A DNA stretch of 61,576 nt from an uncultured Pseudomonadota bacterium (GTDB lineage: Bacteria; Myxococcota_A; UBA796; JAFGLY01): the NCBI GenBank assembly GCA_937912125.1, contig CALDOK010000275.1, forward strand, positions 1-61,576, written 5' to 3'. How positions within the stretch are numbered: position 1 is the first letter of the stretch; each line of letters begins with the position of its first letter. Shown one piece after another: positions 9,076 to 18,483 of this stretch. The notes beneath the pieces are model-generated. The model had not been told where the DNA came from and made no database searches. It saw only the letters and a program-made list of their open reading frames with translations. The position numbers and the translations under genes were made by a program.

Positions 9076-9833
9076 TGTCTCGTAGAAAGCTGATCGCAGG
9101 AAACTGGAAGATGCACATGGGTCCCGGCGAAGCCGGGCCCCTGGCGCAGGCCATCAAGAAGGCCGTCATGGACGTCATGGTGGCCGATGTAACCGTGGCT
9201 CCCCCCTACCTCAGCATCCCCGAGGTGGTGGCTGCGCTGCGCCACACCGGCATCCAGGTGGCTGCACAGAACCTCCACTGGGAGTCCAGCGGCGCCTACA
9301 CCGGCGAGCTGTCCTCCGAGATGATCGCAGCCGCGGGCTGCACCCAGGTCATCATCGGCCACTCCGAGCGGCGTCAGTACTTCGGTGAGACCGACCAGAC
9401 CGTGAACAAGAAGGTCCACGCGGCCCTCCGCGTGGGGCTGGCTCCCATCCTCTGTGTAGGTGAGACCCTGGCCCAGCGCGAGTCCGGCGCCGAGGTCGCG
9501 GTGGTCGAGAGTCAGCTCGAGGGCGGGCTCGCGGGCATCCACGAGGATGATCTGCAGCGCATCGTGCTGGCCTACGAGCCCGTCTGGGCCATCGGCACCG
9601 GCAAGACCGCCTCTTCCGACCAGGCCCAGGCCATGCACGGGGCCATCCGCAGCTGGCTGCGGGGTCGATATGCTGGCGGCGTGGTGTCCAGCCTGCGCAT
9701 CCTCTACGGAGGCTCAGTCGGCCCGGCCAATGCAGCCCTGCTCCTGTCTCAGCCCGACATCGACGGTGCTCTGGTGGGTGGCGCGGCGCTCAAGGCCGAT
9801 AGCTTCGCTCGCATCGTGGAAGCAGCGGGTTAG
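9075..9833 (+). CDS. tpiA: Triosephosphate isomerase
   Basis: A 252-residue TIM barrel that interconverts dihydroxyacetone phosphate and glyceraldehyde-3-phosphate. Motifs are GNWKMH with the catalytic Lys, IIGHSERR with the catalytic His, [12 protein letters not shown] with the catalytic Glu and flexible loop 6, and [11 protein letters not shown] for phosphate binding. Length is normal. A strong CAGGAG precedes the ATG inside the end of pgk. secG follows 35 bases later on the same strand, the usual order in many proteobacteria. Confidence 0.98.
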   Translation: MSRRKLIAGNWKMHMGPGEAGPLAQAIKKAVMDVMVADVTVAPPYLSIPEVVAALRHTGIQVAAQNLHWESSGAYTGELSSEMIAAAGCTQVIIGHSERRQYFGETDQTVNKKVHAALRVGLAPILCVGETLAQRESGAEVAVVESQLEGGLAGIHEDDLQRIVLAYEPVWAIGTGKTASSDQAQAMHGAIRSWLRGRYAGGVVSSLRILYGGSVGPANAALLLSQPDIDGALVGGAALKADSFARIVEAAG

Positions 9834-9868
9834 GCCCCCTTCCCCGTCCCCTTGCCCACGGAGCCGCC

Positions 9869-10393
9869 ATGCTGCTCTTCGTCACTTTGCTGCACATCAT
9901 CCTCTGCTTCATCCTGATGTTGGTCATCCTGCTCCAGCCGGGCAAGGGTGGCGACGTCGGCGCTGCATTCGGTGGTGGTGGCGGTTCCTCCACGATCTTC
10001 GGCCCCCGTGGCGCCGGCAGCTTCCTGTCCCAGGCCACCACCATCGTGGCGGTGTTGTTCATGACCACCAGCGTCACGCTGGCGATCTACTCCAACGCCT
10101 CCCTGCGCTCCGGCTCGGACGTCGAGAACGAAATTCGTCGTCTGCAGAAGGAAGATCAGGGCGAGATGTACACGGTGCCCGAAGACAAGCAGACCGCGGC
10201 GCCCATCGAGCTGCCCGCTGAGGTTCTCTTCCCGGTCGAGGAAGCCACTGATCCCAGCCCCGTCCAGCCCGAGGAACGGCCAGAGGGCGAGCAGGCGGAG
10301 CCCGGTGAGGCCGTAGCGCCCGAGCTCGAAGCCGCGCCGATCGAAGCCACGCCGATCGAGGCCGCGCCGGTCGAACAGCCTGTCACGGAATAG
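9869..10393 (+). CDS. secG: Preprotein translocase subunit SecG with long acidic tail
   Basis: 174 residues. The first about 80 are SecG: a helix at about 2-22, the [17 protein letters not shown] loop, then a second helix at about 52-74. SecG helps SecYE move preproteins across the inner membrane. The remaining about 95 residues are unusual: a Glu/Pro/Ala-rich, largely disordered tail ending in near repeats of IEA(A/T)PIEA. Most SecG proteins end shortly after the second helix. ATG 9869 follows GGAG. It is last in the gap-pgk-tpiA-secG operon, 22 bases before a terminator. Confidence 0.93.
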   Translation: MLLFVTLLHIILCFILMLVILLQPGKGGDVGAAFGGGGGSSTIFGPRGAGSFLSQATTIVAVLFMTTSVTLAIYSNASLRSGSDVENEIRRLQKEDQGEMYTVPEDKQTAAPIELPAEVLFPVEEATDPSPVQPEERPEGEQAEPGEAVAPELEAAPIEATPIEAAPVEQPVTE

Positions 10394-10415
10394 CTCCTTC
10401 CTCGCGAAGCACAGG

Positions 10416-10445
10416 CCCCGCCGCCACCCGGTTGCGGGGTTTTTT
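10416..10445 (+). terminator. Intrinsic terminator of the gap-pgk-tpiA-secG operon
   Basis: Stem CCCCGC (10416-10421) pairs with GCGGGG (10434-10439) around a 12-base loop and is followed directly by six T residues (10440-10445). It is correctly placed just after secG and before the convergent TPR gene. Confidence 0.8.
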
Positions 10446-10464
10446 GCGCTCGCCGGTCAGAGCG

Positions 10465-12720
10465 TCAGCGCAGGAGCTCGAGGCCTCGGATGAGGGCCTT
10501 GACCTCTGCGTTGCGGAAGTCCGGGTAGCTGTCGAGGAGCTCCCGGGCGACACGCAGGGCTGCACGATTGCGCTCCTGCTTGGCCTGCAAGATTGCGAAG
10601 AGGTGCAGCGCCTCGGGGTACACCTCATCGCGCTCGTCGGCCTCTTCGAGGGCGTCTCGCAGCACGGCCAGCGCCTGCTTGTGCTTTCCGAGCCCCGCCA
10701 GGCAGCGCGCCTCGAGCCAGCGTCCCACCAAGCCTGTGAAACCACGGGCCTGGTCCAGCGCCTGCTGGTAGCGCCCGACCGCGGCCAGGGCCCAGGCGGT
10801 GTCGCTGTCCACCGCAGTCACCTCCACATGATCGGACCCTGCAGCTGCTGCGGGCTCGACCTCGCTGTCTTTCTTGCCCCCTCCCAACAGCTCCTTCCAG
10901 CTGCTGCCCGGGGTGGCCGATGCGGCGCCTAGCTTGGTGCCTAGGCCCGCCATGGGAGGGCCGCCCGACCCGAGCGTACTAGGCGTGGCGCTCTGGGCGA
11001 AGCCGAGGTCCCCGAGGTCATCATCATCGGCGCCGGGCACGGTGTCCGGGGCGGCGCTGTCGTCCAGATCACCGCCCGCCGGAGGCTGCTCGCCTGCGGC
11101 GGCACGTTCGCGGGCCTCCCGCTGCATCCGGCGCACCTCGGCGATGCGCATCAGGACCTCGTCGTTCAGAGGGTCCTCGCGGAAGACGTCCTGGAATGCG
11201 GCGATGGCCGCGTCGAAGTCCTCGCTGGCCACCAGCGCCTCGGCGCGGGCCAGGGCACTGCCCCCGTCGAGGGCATCGTCGTTGAAGAGCTCGTCCTCGT
11301 CCAGAACGTCGGGCTGGCCATCGGTCCACCCAGGCCCCGTGTCGGCCTCGAGATCGTCATCGGTCAGGAGCTCCTCGTCGTCATCGTCCAGCAGCTCTTC
11401 GTCACCGTCATCCAGCAGCTCCATCTCTGGCCCGTCGTCGTCGATGAGCTCCTCGTCCACGATCTCGTCGGCGGGATCGGCCGCAGGCTCGCCCAACAGA
11501 TCCGGGCCGCCAAGGATGAGCAGGCGAGAGGCCAGCACCGTGCGCGCACCCGCAGACGCCGACCGGACCATCCTCTCGAGCAAGGTGATGGCCTCTTCCT
11601 GGTGGCCGAGCTCGAGCAGCGTCTCCACACGCCTGGCCCCGATGCAGTAGCTTCGCGGGAACTGCTTGGCGCCCGCCTTCAGGGTGACCACGGCGCGGTC
11701 GGGGAAGCCATACCGGGCCTGGACCTCCGCCTTGGTGCAGATGATGAGCTCATCGTCGCTGGCCGGGGAGAGCATCGCCTCGTCGGTCAGCCTGCGCTTG
11801 AGCTTCTCGGCTCGGGACCGGGCCTGAGCCATGGCCTCACGCAGCTTGGGATCGTCGGAGCCGGCCTGCAGCGCCAGCTCCAGGGCCCGTGCCTGCCCTT
11901 CGCTGTCTCCCACGTCGCGGTACCGAACGGCCACCTCCAAGAAGAGACGCCTGGCCTTGGACTCCTCACCCCGCTTGAGCAGGGCGATCCCCAGGGCCTC
12001 GATGACTTCGGGGCGCTGCTTCTCGAGGGTGTCGATGATGGGCTTGGCGTTCTCGAGGGCCCTGTCGAAGTCCCCGGTGTCCACCCTGGCCCGGATGGCC
12101 ATGGTCAAGAACTCCGCGTCCGGATCGCCCTCCCCGAGCCGAAGGGCTGCCTCGGCTACGCGGGCGACCTCGCCCATCTCGCCCCGGCGGGTGAACGCCG
12201 CCGCCATGCCGCGGTAGTCCGCGATGGCGCCCTCGATGTCACCGGAGGACTCACGGAGCTCGGCGATGGTGAACCTGAGCGCCATGTCGCTGGGGGTCAT
12301 CTCGCTCAGAGCGGTGCCGTACTCTACCGCCCTGTCCCAAGCCCTGGCGCCCTTGGCAAGGTTCAGGGCCTTCTCGTAGACCTTGTTGGCTTCGTGGAGC
12401 TGGTTGTTCTGCCGGTAGCAGTCCGCCAACGCGCCGATGATCTCGAGATCGTCATCAAGCAGCTGAGCCAGCTGTCGATAGATGGAGATGGCTACACGGT
12501 GTTGGCCCTCTCGCTGGGCCAGCCCGGCGACCTCCCGCAGGTACTTGGCACCTTCTTTCTTCTGCCCCATCTTGAGGTAGATCTCGCCCAGCTTCTGTCG
12601 AACGCGCCGATCCCGGGGCTGCTGGCGTAGGATCGCGTGGTAGATCCGCGCGGCCTTGGAGTAGTTGCCCTTCTGGGTATGCCGGAGGGCTTCCTGCTCG
12701 AGCTCATTACGGGTTGCCAC
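10465..12720 (-). CDS. Large TPR protein with acidic central insert
   Basis: A 751-residue protein with no signal peptide, so probably cytoplasmic. About the first 390 residues are tandem TPR helical pairs, beginning at LEQEALRHTQKGNYSKAARIY in outline. A strongly acidic Asp/Glu/Leu-rich stretch spans about 420-485, then another TPR-like pair, a Ser/Gly-rich linker and a C-terminal TPR block (about 620-751). TPR proteins serve as scaffolds; no enzyme motif is seen. Start GTG 12720 has an excellent AAGGAGG at 6 bases. It is downstream of accB with 113 bases between, so it may be read from the pil-aro-acc transcript or its own promoter. Similar TPR proteins occur in many myxobacteria without assigned roles. 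Confidence 0.8.
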   Translation of the reverse strand: MATRNELEQEALRHTQKGNYSKAARIYHAILRQQPRDRRVRQKLGEIYLKMGQKKEGAKYLREVAGLAQREGQHRVAISIYRQLAQLLDDDLEIIGALADCYRQNNQLHEANKVYEKALNLAKGARAWDRAVEYGTALSEMTPSDMALRFTIAELRESSGDIEGAIADYRGMAAAFTRRGEMGEVARVAEAALRLGEGDPDAEFLTMAIRARVDTGDFDRALENAKPIIDTLEKQRPEVIEALGIALLKRGEESKARRLFLEVAVRYRDVGDSEGQARALELALQAGSDDPKLREAMAQARSRAEKLKRRLTDEAMLSPASDDELIICTKAEVQARYGFPDRAVVTLKAGAKQFPRSYCIGARRVETLLELGHQEEAITLLERMVRSASAGARTVLASRLLILGGPDLLGEPAADPADEIVDEELIDDDGPEMELLDDGDEELLDDDDEELLTDDDLEADTGPGWTDGQPDVLDEDELFNDDALDGGSALARAEALVASEDFDAAIAAFQDVFREDPLNDEVLMRIAEVRRMQREARERAAAGEQPPAGGDLDDSAAPDTVPGADDDDLGDLGFAQSATPSTLGSGGPPMAGLGTKLGAASATPGSSWKELLGGGKKDSEVEPAAAAGSDHVEVTAVDSDTAWALAAVGRYQQALDQARGFTGLVGRWLEARCLAGLGKHKQALAVLRDALEEADERDEVYPEALHLFAILQAKQERNRAALRVARELLDSYPDFRNAEVKALIRGLELLR

Positions 12721-12833
12721 GTCTTACCTCCTTGGGATTCGAGGACCGCTACACCGTTCGCACATGGCCGAGACGGAGCCCGATCCATCCCGGGTGGGGC
12801 GCGGGGGATGCGCGCGGCCTCGGCACCTCCCTG

Positions 12834-13298
12834 CTATCTATCGTCGTCGAGGCGGAGCAGGCACACGACCTCGCCAGCCTTGACGGAGCCTCCGTTGGGG
12901 ATGGGTAGCTCCACAACGACGCCGTCGGCGTCCGCCTCGACCTCGTTCATGAGCTTCATGGACTCCACGACGCACACGACCTCACCCGCGCTCACCCGCT
13001 GCCCGATCTCCACAAAGGAGGGCTTCCCGGGCTCGGGGGACGCGAAGTAGGTGCCCACTGAAGGCGAGGTGATGGCATGGAGGGTCTGAGAGGGGGTGAA
13101 CTCCGGCACCTCGGCGAGGTCGGCGACCGGGCCAAGACCCGCCTGGGCAGCGGATGGCTCGGGCCAACGAACCTCGAGTTCTTCGTCACCACGCCGTAGG
13201 CGGAACGCGACCACACCTCTGGCCCGCATCAACTCCATCAGGCTGCTGATGCGCGTTGGCTCCAGGAGCCACGGAGGATTCTCTAGCTCTCCAGCCAT
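12834..13298 (-). CDS. accB: Biotin carboxyl carrier protein of acetyl-CoA carboxylase
   Basis: A 154-residue protein that carries the biotin arm for acetyl-CoA carboxylation in fatty acid synthesis. The C-terminal about 80 residues form the biotinyl domain: [15 protein letters not shown], then [13 protein letters not shown] with the biotinylated Lys at about 115, and [11 protein letters not shown]. The N-terminal part is a helix plus linker as in AccB. The biotinylation site reads ESMKL rather than the commonest EAMKM, a tolerated variant. The ATG overlaps the end of aroQ by 16 bases. The usual partner accC does not follow; the next gene is a TPR protein, so biotin carboxylase must be encoded elsewhere. 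Confidence 0.92.
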   Translation of the reverse strand: MAGELENPPWLLEPTRISSLMELMRARGVVAFRLRRGDEELEVRWPEPSAAQAGLGPVADLAEVPEFTPSQTLHAITSPSVGTYFASPEPGKPSFVEIGQRVSAGEVVCVVESMKLMNEVEADADGVVVELPIPNGGSVKAGEVVCLLRLDDDR

Positions 13299-13732
13299 CT
13301 CACCATCCCTCGCAGTCCGAGGAGGTAGCTGTCCACGCCGAAGCCCTGCACGATGCCAAGGGCCAGCGCCGCGACCATGCTGCGGTGGCGGAACTCTTCG
13401 CGCGCGTGGACGTTGGTCAGGTGCACCTCGACGAAGGGCAGCGCCACGGCCGCGAGGGCATCGCGGATGGCGACGGAGGTGTGCGTATAGGCGGCCAGGT
13501 TGAGCACCAGGCCGGCGTGTACGCCGCGGGCACCATGGATCAGCTCCACGAGCTGACCCTCGTGGTTCGACTGGTGGCAGGACACCCGCACGCCCAGCTG
13601 GTCGGCCAAGGCGCCCAGCGCCGCGTCGATGTCCGGCAGGGTCGTGTCGCCGTACTTCTCGGGCTCTCGTGTCCCCAGCAGGTCCAGGTTGGGACCGTGG
13701 AGAACCAGGATGCTCCGGTCAGCCCGCGTCAA
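13283..13732 (-). CDS. aroQ: 3-dehydroquinate dehydratase, type II
   Basis: A 149-residue type II dehydroquinase, the third step of the shikimate pathway. Motifs: [14 protein letters not shown] with the catalytic Arg, EKYG with the active-site Tyr, QSNHEG, a substrate-binding AAYTHTS stretch and EVHLTN with the catalytic His. The usual NP before AAYTHTS is NL here, a mild departure. TTG 13732 is chosen because AGGAGG lies 5 bases upstream and because the family starts just before the HGPNLxLLG strand. GTG 13765 would add 11 residues. It works on the product of AroB, encoded two genes upstream in the same direction. Confidence 0.93.
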   Translation of the reverse strand: MTRADRSILVLHGPNLDLLGTREPEKYGDTTLPDIDAALGALADQLGVRVSCHQSNHEGQLVELIHGARGVHAGLVLNLAAYTHTSVAIRDALAAVALPFVEVHLTNVHAREEFRHRSMVAALALGIVQGFGVDSYLLGLRGMVRWLES

Positions 13733-13777
13733 CCCATCCTCCTCGCCCAAGCGGTGCTCTGGCACGACGCTCGGCCG

Positions 13778-14413
13778 CTACTCTTCCACATCGATGGCCA
13801 CGTTGAGCGTGTCGACGCCGATGCTGATCCAGATGCTCGCGCCGCTGAATGTCTCGTCTTCGGTGTTGAAGGGCATGGAGTCGATGTAGAGGTAGAACCG
13901 CAGGATACCGCGCCCGTCCGTTCCGCCGATCAGGTAGGTGGGCTGATAGTTATCAGAGGTCATGGCGTAGTCGCCGCCGAGCTCGTAGTACGAAGAGGAC
14001 GCCGTATCCCACCACCAGGAGCACCAATCAGGAGCGTCGGAGTCGATGTAGCCATCCTCGGGGTCGATGTCGCAGTAGTCGGCGACAGTGGACGAGCCGT
14101 CCTGGACATCCACCGGCGGCTGCGGGTACTGCACCAGCTTGATGGCGCTCTCGGGCAGGACATAGATCCCCGACCAGCCCGTGAGGATCTCCACCTCGAT
14201 GTTGTTGAGCGGCATCTCGGTCTCGTCGTCGTAGACCATGATGTCCCCGAACACCAGCGTGCCCAGGCCATCCTGGGTACGGTGCGCCGTGGAGGGCACC
14301 AGGGTGAAGTCTTCTAGATCCGAGAGCACAGCGGTGGCGGGCGCCGGGTATGGACCTCCGGAGCAGGCTGCGAGTGCCAAGGGAAAGAGACCGAAGGTGG
14401 CGAGCTTCATCAT
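13778..14413 (-). CDS. Lipoprotein of unknown function
   Basis: A 211-residue protein with signal MMKLATFGLFPLALAAC, lipobox LAAC, then a beta-rich acidic domain. There is a Trp/Asp/Ser-rich segment in the middle (around DWCSWWWD) and paired Cys residues. I recognise no family. It starts inside the end of aroB (ATGATG overlapping the TGA) and precedes aroQ by 45 bases, so it is embedded between two shikimate genes although it clearly goes to the envelope. Its place in the pil transcript suggests a pilus- or envelope-linked role, which is inference only. Confidence 0.75.
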   Translation of the reverse strand: MMKLATFGLFPLALAACSGGPYPAPATAVLSDLEDFTLVPSTAHRTQDGLGTLVFGDIMVYDDETEMPLNNIEVEILTGWSGIYVLPESAIKLVQYPQPPVDVQDGSSTVADYCDIDPEDGYIDSDAPDWCSWWWDTASSSYYELGGDYAMTSDNYQPTYLIGGTDGRGILRFYLYIDSMPFNTEDETFSGASIWISIGVDTLNVAIDVEE

Positions 14414-15540
14414 GAGTTCTCCCAGGATTCCGTCAGATCCATGAGGGCGACGAGGTCTTCGGCAGTGGCGGACTGTAGCTGCACCGCGCCCATCTGGATG
14501 GGGACGACGAGGCTGAGTGTACCACGGACCGTCTTCTTGTCCATCCTCACGGCCAGATCGAGCTTGTCGCGGAAGCTGCGATCAGCGTGCATGAGGGGTG
14601 CTTCTGGCAGATGGACCGGCAGCTGCAGGAGCCGCGCCAGGTGGATGAGCCTGGCGAGCATGCCGGGTTCGCGGCACCAGCCGCGCTGGATGGCCAAGCG
14701 GGTCTCGACCAGCATTCCGAGCATCACCGCCTCGCCGTGGCGCAGGCTGCCGTGGCCCAAGGCGGTCTCGAGGGCATGCCCGACGGTGTGGCCGAAGTTC
14801 AGGATCGCCCTGACACCGGCCTCTCGTTCATCGGACGCCACGACCTCGGCCTTGATCTCGCAGCACCGCCTCACCAACCAGGCGGTGGCGACCGGATCGC
14901 GTGCGCGCAGGGCAGCGGAGTGCTCCTCCATCCAGTCCACCAGCGCTGCGTCTCGGATCACGCCGTGCTTGACGGCTTCGCCCAGGCCACAGCGGAACTC
15001 TGCCGGCTCGAGGGTGGAGAGCACGTGGGTGGCCGCGAAGACCAGACGAGGCTGGTAGAAGGCGCCCACCAGGTTCTTGCCTTGGGGGGTGTTGAAGCCG
15101 GTCTTGCCGCCCACCGAAGCGTCCACCATGGCCAACAGGGTGGTGGGGACTTGCACAAAGGGCACGCCGCGCAGCACCGAGGCAGCAGCGAACCCGACCA
15201 GGTCGCCGGTGACCCCTCCCCCCAGCGCGATCACCGGTGTGACCCTGTCGATCCGGGCGTCCAGCAGCCGCCCCACCAGATCGGTCCAGGTCTGCATGGT
15301 CTTGCAGCCTTCGCCGTCCGGCACATGGATGACCTCAGGCTCGAAGCCGGCGGCCTCGAGTGAAGCCAGGGCTGCTCCCTGGTGATGCACAGCGACCACG
15401 GGGTTGGTCACCAGCATCACCCGGCCCAACGCGAACCGCTCGGCCAGCGCGAGCCCCAAGCCATCGAGTCCACCGGCCACCACATGGATGGGGTAGGCGC
15501 GCTGGCCGAGGTCGACCTCGATGAGCTCCTGCTGCGTCAT
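14410..15540 (-). CDS. aroB: 3-dehydroquinate synthase
   Basis: A 376-residue enzyme converting DAHP to 3-dehydroquinate using NAD+ and a divalent metal. Signatures: IALGGGVTGDLVGFAA for NAD, VPTTLLAMVDASVGGKTGFN for substrate, GLGEAVKHG and NFGHTVGHALE containing metal ligands, and MDKKTVRGTL near the C-terminus. Length is typical. ATG 15540 is chosen; the frame continues upstream to 15765 through the pilQ end, but that part is not coding. It follows pilQ by 34 bases, an arrangement (pilMNOPQ-aroB) common in proteobacteria. aroK, usually between them, is absent here. Confidence 0.96.
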   Translation of the reverse strand: MTQQELIEVDLGQRAYPIHVVAGGLDGLGLALAERFALGRVMLVTNPVVAVHHQGAALASLEAAGFEPEVIHVPDGEGCKTMQTWTDLVGRLLDARIDRVTPVIALGGGVTGDLVGFAAASVLRGVPFVQVPTTLLAMVDASVGGKTGFNTPQGKNLVGAFYQPRLVFAATHVLSTLEPAEFRCGLGEAVKHGVIRDAALVDWMEEHSAALRARDPVATAWLVRRCCEIKAEVVASDEREAGVRAILNFGHTVGHALETALGHGSLRHGEAVMLGMLVETRLAIQRGWCREPGMLARLIHLARLLQLPVHLPEAPLMHADRSFRDKLDLAVRMDKKTVRGTLSLVVPIQMGAVQLQSATAEDLVALMDLTESWENS

Positions 15541-15574
15541 GCTTGGATTTGGCAAGGAGCCAGGCAGGGCCCGT

Positions 15575-17956
15575 CTACTTGGTCGAGCTCTTGGAGGAGA
15601 GCACGTGGGGGGTGACGAAGACCAGCAGCTCGTTGCGGGAGATGTTGGTGCCGGTAGCCTTGAACAAGTAGCCGAGCAGCGGAATCTTGGAGAAGAACGG
15701 AATCCGCTGGTTGCTCTCGGCGGTCTCGAAGGCGTACACGCCGCCGATGACGGTGGTGTCGCCATCTTCGACCAGGGCGCCCGTGGAGGCCTCCTTGATC
15801 TGGATGGCGGGCTGACCCTGCACCGTCTGGGAGAAGTCCGCGCGGTTGTTGGTCATCTCGATGTCGAGGAAGATTCGACCGTCCGAGGTGATGTGGGGCT
15901 GCACGGTCAGCTCGAGGGCGGCCTGGACGAACTTGACGTTGGCGCCGCCAGCGCTGGTGGCCAGATACGGGATCTGGGCACCCTGCTTGATGGTGGCGGA
16001 CTGGTTGTCCATCGTGATGATGCGGGGTGAGGACACAACCTTGCCCCAACCTTCGGACTCCATGGCGCCCAGGCGGGCGTCGAGGTCCACCAGGCCCGGG
16101 ATGCTGCCGAGGCTCATGGCGAGGGCGCCGAGCTCACCATTGGGCGACGCGAGGTCGACCAACAGGGTGTTGTCGCGGGACGCCTCGTAGAACACGGATT
16201 CACTACCCATCGCGCCGCTGACCAAGCCGCCGGACAGACCGATGCTGTTGGGGAAGAACGCGCCGGTTGAGTAGCCGGTGTTGGCGCTGGCATCGAGGCT
16301 GGAGCCCCACTGCACGCCCAGACCGCGGACGAACGAGCTGTTGGCCTCGACGATGCGCGCTTCGATCATCACCTGGGGATTCTGCGTGTCGAGCTGACGG
16401 ACCAGCTCGCGCACGGCCGCGATGTACTTCTCGCGATCCTGGACGATGACCTGGTTGGTGCGAGCATCGACCTGCACCGAGCCGCGATCCGACAGCACGG
16501 ACTCGATCTGCGCCACCAGATCTGCCGCGGTGGCGTAGTTGAGCGGCACCACGTAGGTCTGCAGGGGCTCGATCTCGCGGATGGCCCGCTCCGTCTCGAG
16601 CTTGGACTGCTGCTCCGACTTGATGGTGTCGATGGGGGCGATGCGCACGATGTTGCCGAAGCGCTGTGAGCCCAGCCCCTTGGCCTGGAGAATGGCGGCG
16701 AAGGCCTGGTCCCAGGGGACGTTCTCGAGGCGCACGGTGACCCGGCCGTCCACGTCATCGCCCGCGACGATGTTGAGCTTAGAGACGTGGGAGATCAGGC
16801 GGAACACGGAGTGGATGTCGGCGTTGACCAGGTCGAGGTTGATCCTCTGCCCGGCGAACGGAACCTGGGTGGCCGAGCCGCCGTCGAACATAAAACCAGC
16901 GGCCATGCCGATCATGGAGGAGGGATCGAAGGAGCCGCCACCGTCGCCGAAGGCCGACTGGGGGTTGTGGGTGCGGCCACCGTCAGAGATCAGGATCTCT
17001 TCTTTGTAGGCGCTCCGCAGCCCCTCGCTGCCGGAAGAGGCTGGGGTGGAGGGTGCAGAGGCCGTGAAGCCCTGCTTGGCCAGCTCCCGGTCCTGACGCA
17101 TCTCGGGCGGGACCTTCACGTCGATGTAGAGGAGGTTGCCGGCGCCGCGCCGCGCTTCGTACTCGACGCTGCTGCGGAGGTTGATGGCCACCCGCGTGCC
17201 CGTGCGGGTGCGGTAGGCCCGCACCAAGCTGACGGGGCTGAGGAACGCCGAGGCGTCGAGGGGACGGTCCAGGCTCGCTGCCAGGTTGGCGTTGGGGATA
17301 TCGACGACGATGAGCCGGCTCTCGGGCTTGCTGACCGTGTACTCGAGATCGGCGTTGAGGCCGATGACCACGCGGCTGGTGTCGTCGAGGCTCTGGAAGT
17401 CCAGGGTCGAGACCGTAGGCGGAGCCCCCATGGGAAGCTCCGGACCGGACAGGTCTCGATCGAAGCTCGCGACGGGGCTGGCCTCACGCTCGAACAGCGC
17501 CACGGAGATGGTGTCGCCGCTGGTGGTGAGCATGTGATCGATGGGACGATCCAGGAACAACGTGAGCCGCAGCAGGCCCGTGTTGGGCACCTGCTCCGCC
17601 TCGACGCGCTTCACCAGATCGCCCAGGCCCTTGGTCGGAGGCTCGGCGGACATGGAGAGTCCGTCGGGAACCTCGACCACCAGCCTCTCGGGATCCGAGA
17701 GCAGGAAGCTGGTGATCGCAGACCCCTCCACCGAGGAGGACATCTGGAAGCTGACCGTGGTCTCGTCCCCGGGAACGACCACGACGGTCTGGAGCGTCAC
17801 GCGTGCCGAATCCTCGGCCAGCGCCACGCCCGCGGGGGCCCATGCAGCGCCCAACAGGACCATGCCTGTGAGCATCCCCTTGATGGAAGTTCTCACCATC
17901 TCGGCTTGCCTCCTGGAAAACGTGCCCGAAGCTGACATGCGCGGCTGGCGCTTCAT
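15575..17956 (-). CDS. pilQ: Type IV pilus secretin PilQ
   Basis: 793 residues, the outer-membrane pore through which the pilus passes. In order: signal peptide (hydrophobic core about 26-46, ending VALAED), two AMIN-like peptidoglycan-binding domains (about 50-290), a flexible linker, a secretin short N-domain around INLDLVNADIHSVFRLIS, the N1 domain around YVVPLNYATAADLVAQI, and the C-terminal secretin barrel with VVSSPRIITMDNQSA, GAQIPYLA and VIGGVYAFE. ATG 17956 overlaps the pilP stop (ATGA) with GAGGAG upstream. An alternative ATG at 17899, right before the signal peptide, has an even better AGGAGG and would remove 19 residues. It pairs with PilP and the TPR lipoprotein at 31613. Confidence 0.96.
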   Translation of the reverse strand: MKRQPRMSASGTFSRRQAEMVRTSIKGMLTGMVLLGAAWAPAGVALAEDSARVTLQTVVVVPGDETTVSFQMSSSVEGSAITSFLLSDPERLVVEVPDGLSMSAEPPTKGLGDLVKRVEAEQVPNTGLLRLTLFLDRPIDHMLTTSGDTISVALFEREASPVASFDRDLSGPELPMGAPPTVSTLDFQSLDDTSRVVIGLNADLEYTVSKPESRLIVVDIPNANLAASLDRPLDASAFLSPVSLVRAYRTRTGTRVAINLRSSVEYEARRGAGNLLYIDVKVPPEMRQDRELAKQGFTASAPSTPASSGSEGLRSAYKEEILISDGGRTHNPQSAFGDGGGSFDPSSMIGMAAGFMFDGGSATQVPFAGQRINLDLVNADIHSVFRLISHVSKLNIVAGDDVDGRVTVRLENVPWDQAFAAILQAKGLGSQRFGNIVRIAPIDTIKSEQQSKLETERAIREIEPLQTYVVPLNYATAADLVAQIESVLSDRGSVQVDARTNQVIVQDREKYIAAVRELVRQLDTQNPQVMIEARIVEANSSFVRGLGVQWGSSLDASANTGYSTGAFFPNSIGLSGGLVSGAMGSESVFYEASRDNTLLVDLASPNGELGALAMSLGSIPGLVDLDARLGAMESEGWGKVVSSPRIITMDNQSATIKQGAQIPYLATSAGGANVKFVQAALELTVQPHITSDGRIFLDIEMTNNRADFSQTVQGQPAIQIKEASTGALVEDGDTTVIGGVYAFETAESNQRIPFFSKIPLLGYLFKATGTNISRNELLVFVTPHVLSSKSSTK

Positions 17957-18483
17957 CGCAGCTCCTCCTCGGGGTACTGCAGCTTGATCTCGATGGGATT
18001 GACGACAAGGGCGCCGTCGGGGGTCAGGTACTCTTCGGTGACCACCAGCTGACTGCTGGTGATCTGAGTGACCTTGCCCCACTTCTTCCCGACATAGGTG
18101 CCCAGCTCGATGACGTGCCCCATACCCTCCGGGTCTTCCACGAGGGCGCGGGGCCTGTCCACGCCCCAGACGATGCCCGTGAGCTCGTACTGCTCGAGCT
18201 CGTAGCGCTGGAGGGGCGTCGGTGAGCGGATCTCTTCTTCGTCGGCGGTGGCGATGAACGTGCGGAAGGGGTCGCGCTTGCCGATCGGGTTGTAGACGTA
18301 CTCGGGCTCGGAGGCGTCTTCTTCGGCCTGCGCATCCCGTGCGGCGGCGTCGCCCCCGGGAACGAGCGCGGTGCCTCCGCCATCCTCGCCCTGCGGTGTG
18401 TCGCCCCCGCAGCCAGCGGCGAGCCCGCCGAGCAGGATCGCCATCCAGCACAGATTCGACATGGTTCCGTTGCTGGTGATCAC
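17953..18483 (-). CDS. pilP: Type IV pilus inner-membrane lipoprotein PilP
   Basis: A 176-residue lipoprotein with signal MSNLCWMAILLGGLAAGC and lipobox LAAGC. An acidic linker follows, then the PilP beta-domain beginning KRDPFRTFI, with ELTGIVWG and GTYVGKKWGKV strands. PilP links the PilN-PilO inner-membrane platform to the PilQ secretin across the periplasm. The start is GTG 18483, overlapping the pilO stop (GTGA) and preceded by AGGAGG. ATG 18462 would give a tidier signal peptide. Length is normal for the family. Confidence 0.94.
   Translation of the reverse strand: MITSNGTMSNLCWMAILLGGLAAGCGGDTPQGEDGGGTALVPGGDAAARDAQAEEDASEPEYVYNPIGKRDPFRTFIATADEEEIRSPTPLQRYELEQYELTGIVWGVDRPRALVEDPEGMGHVIELGTYVGKKWGKVTQITSSQLVVTEEYLTPDGALVVNPIEIKLQYPEEELR

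Noticed and set aside
17957..18451. Upstream extension of the pilQ frame
   Set aside because: It overlaps pilP in another frame; the pilQ ATG at 17956 has a ribosome-binding site and a signal peptide follows.
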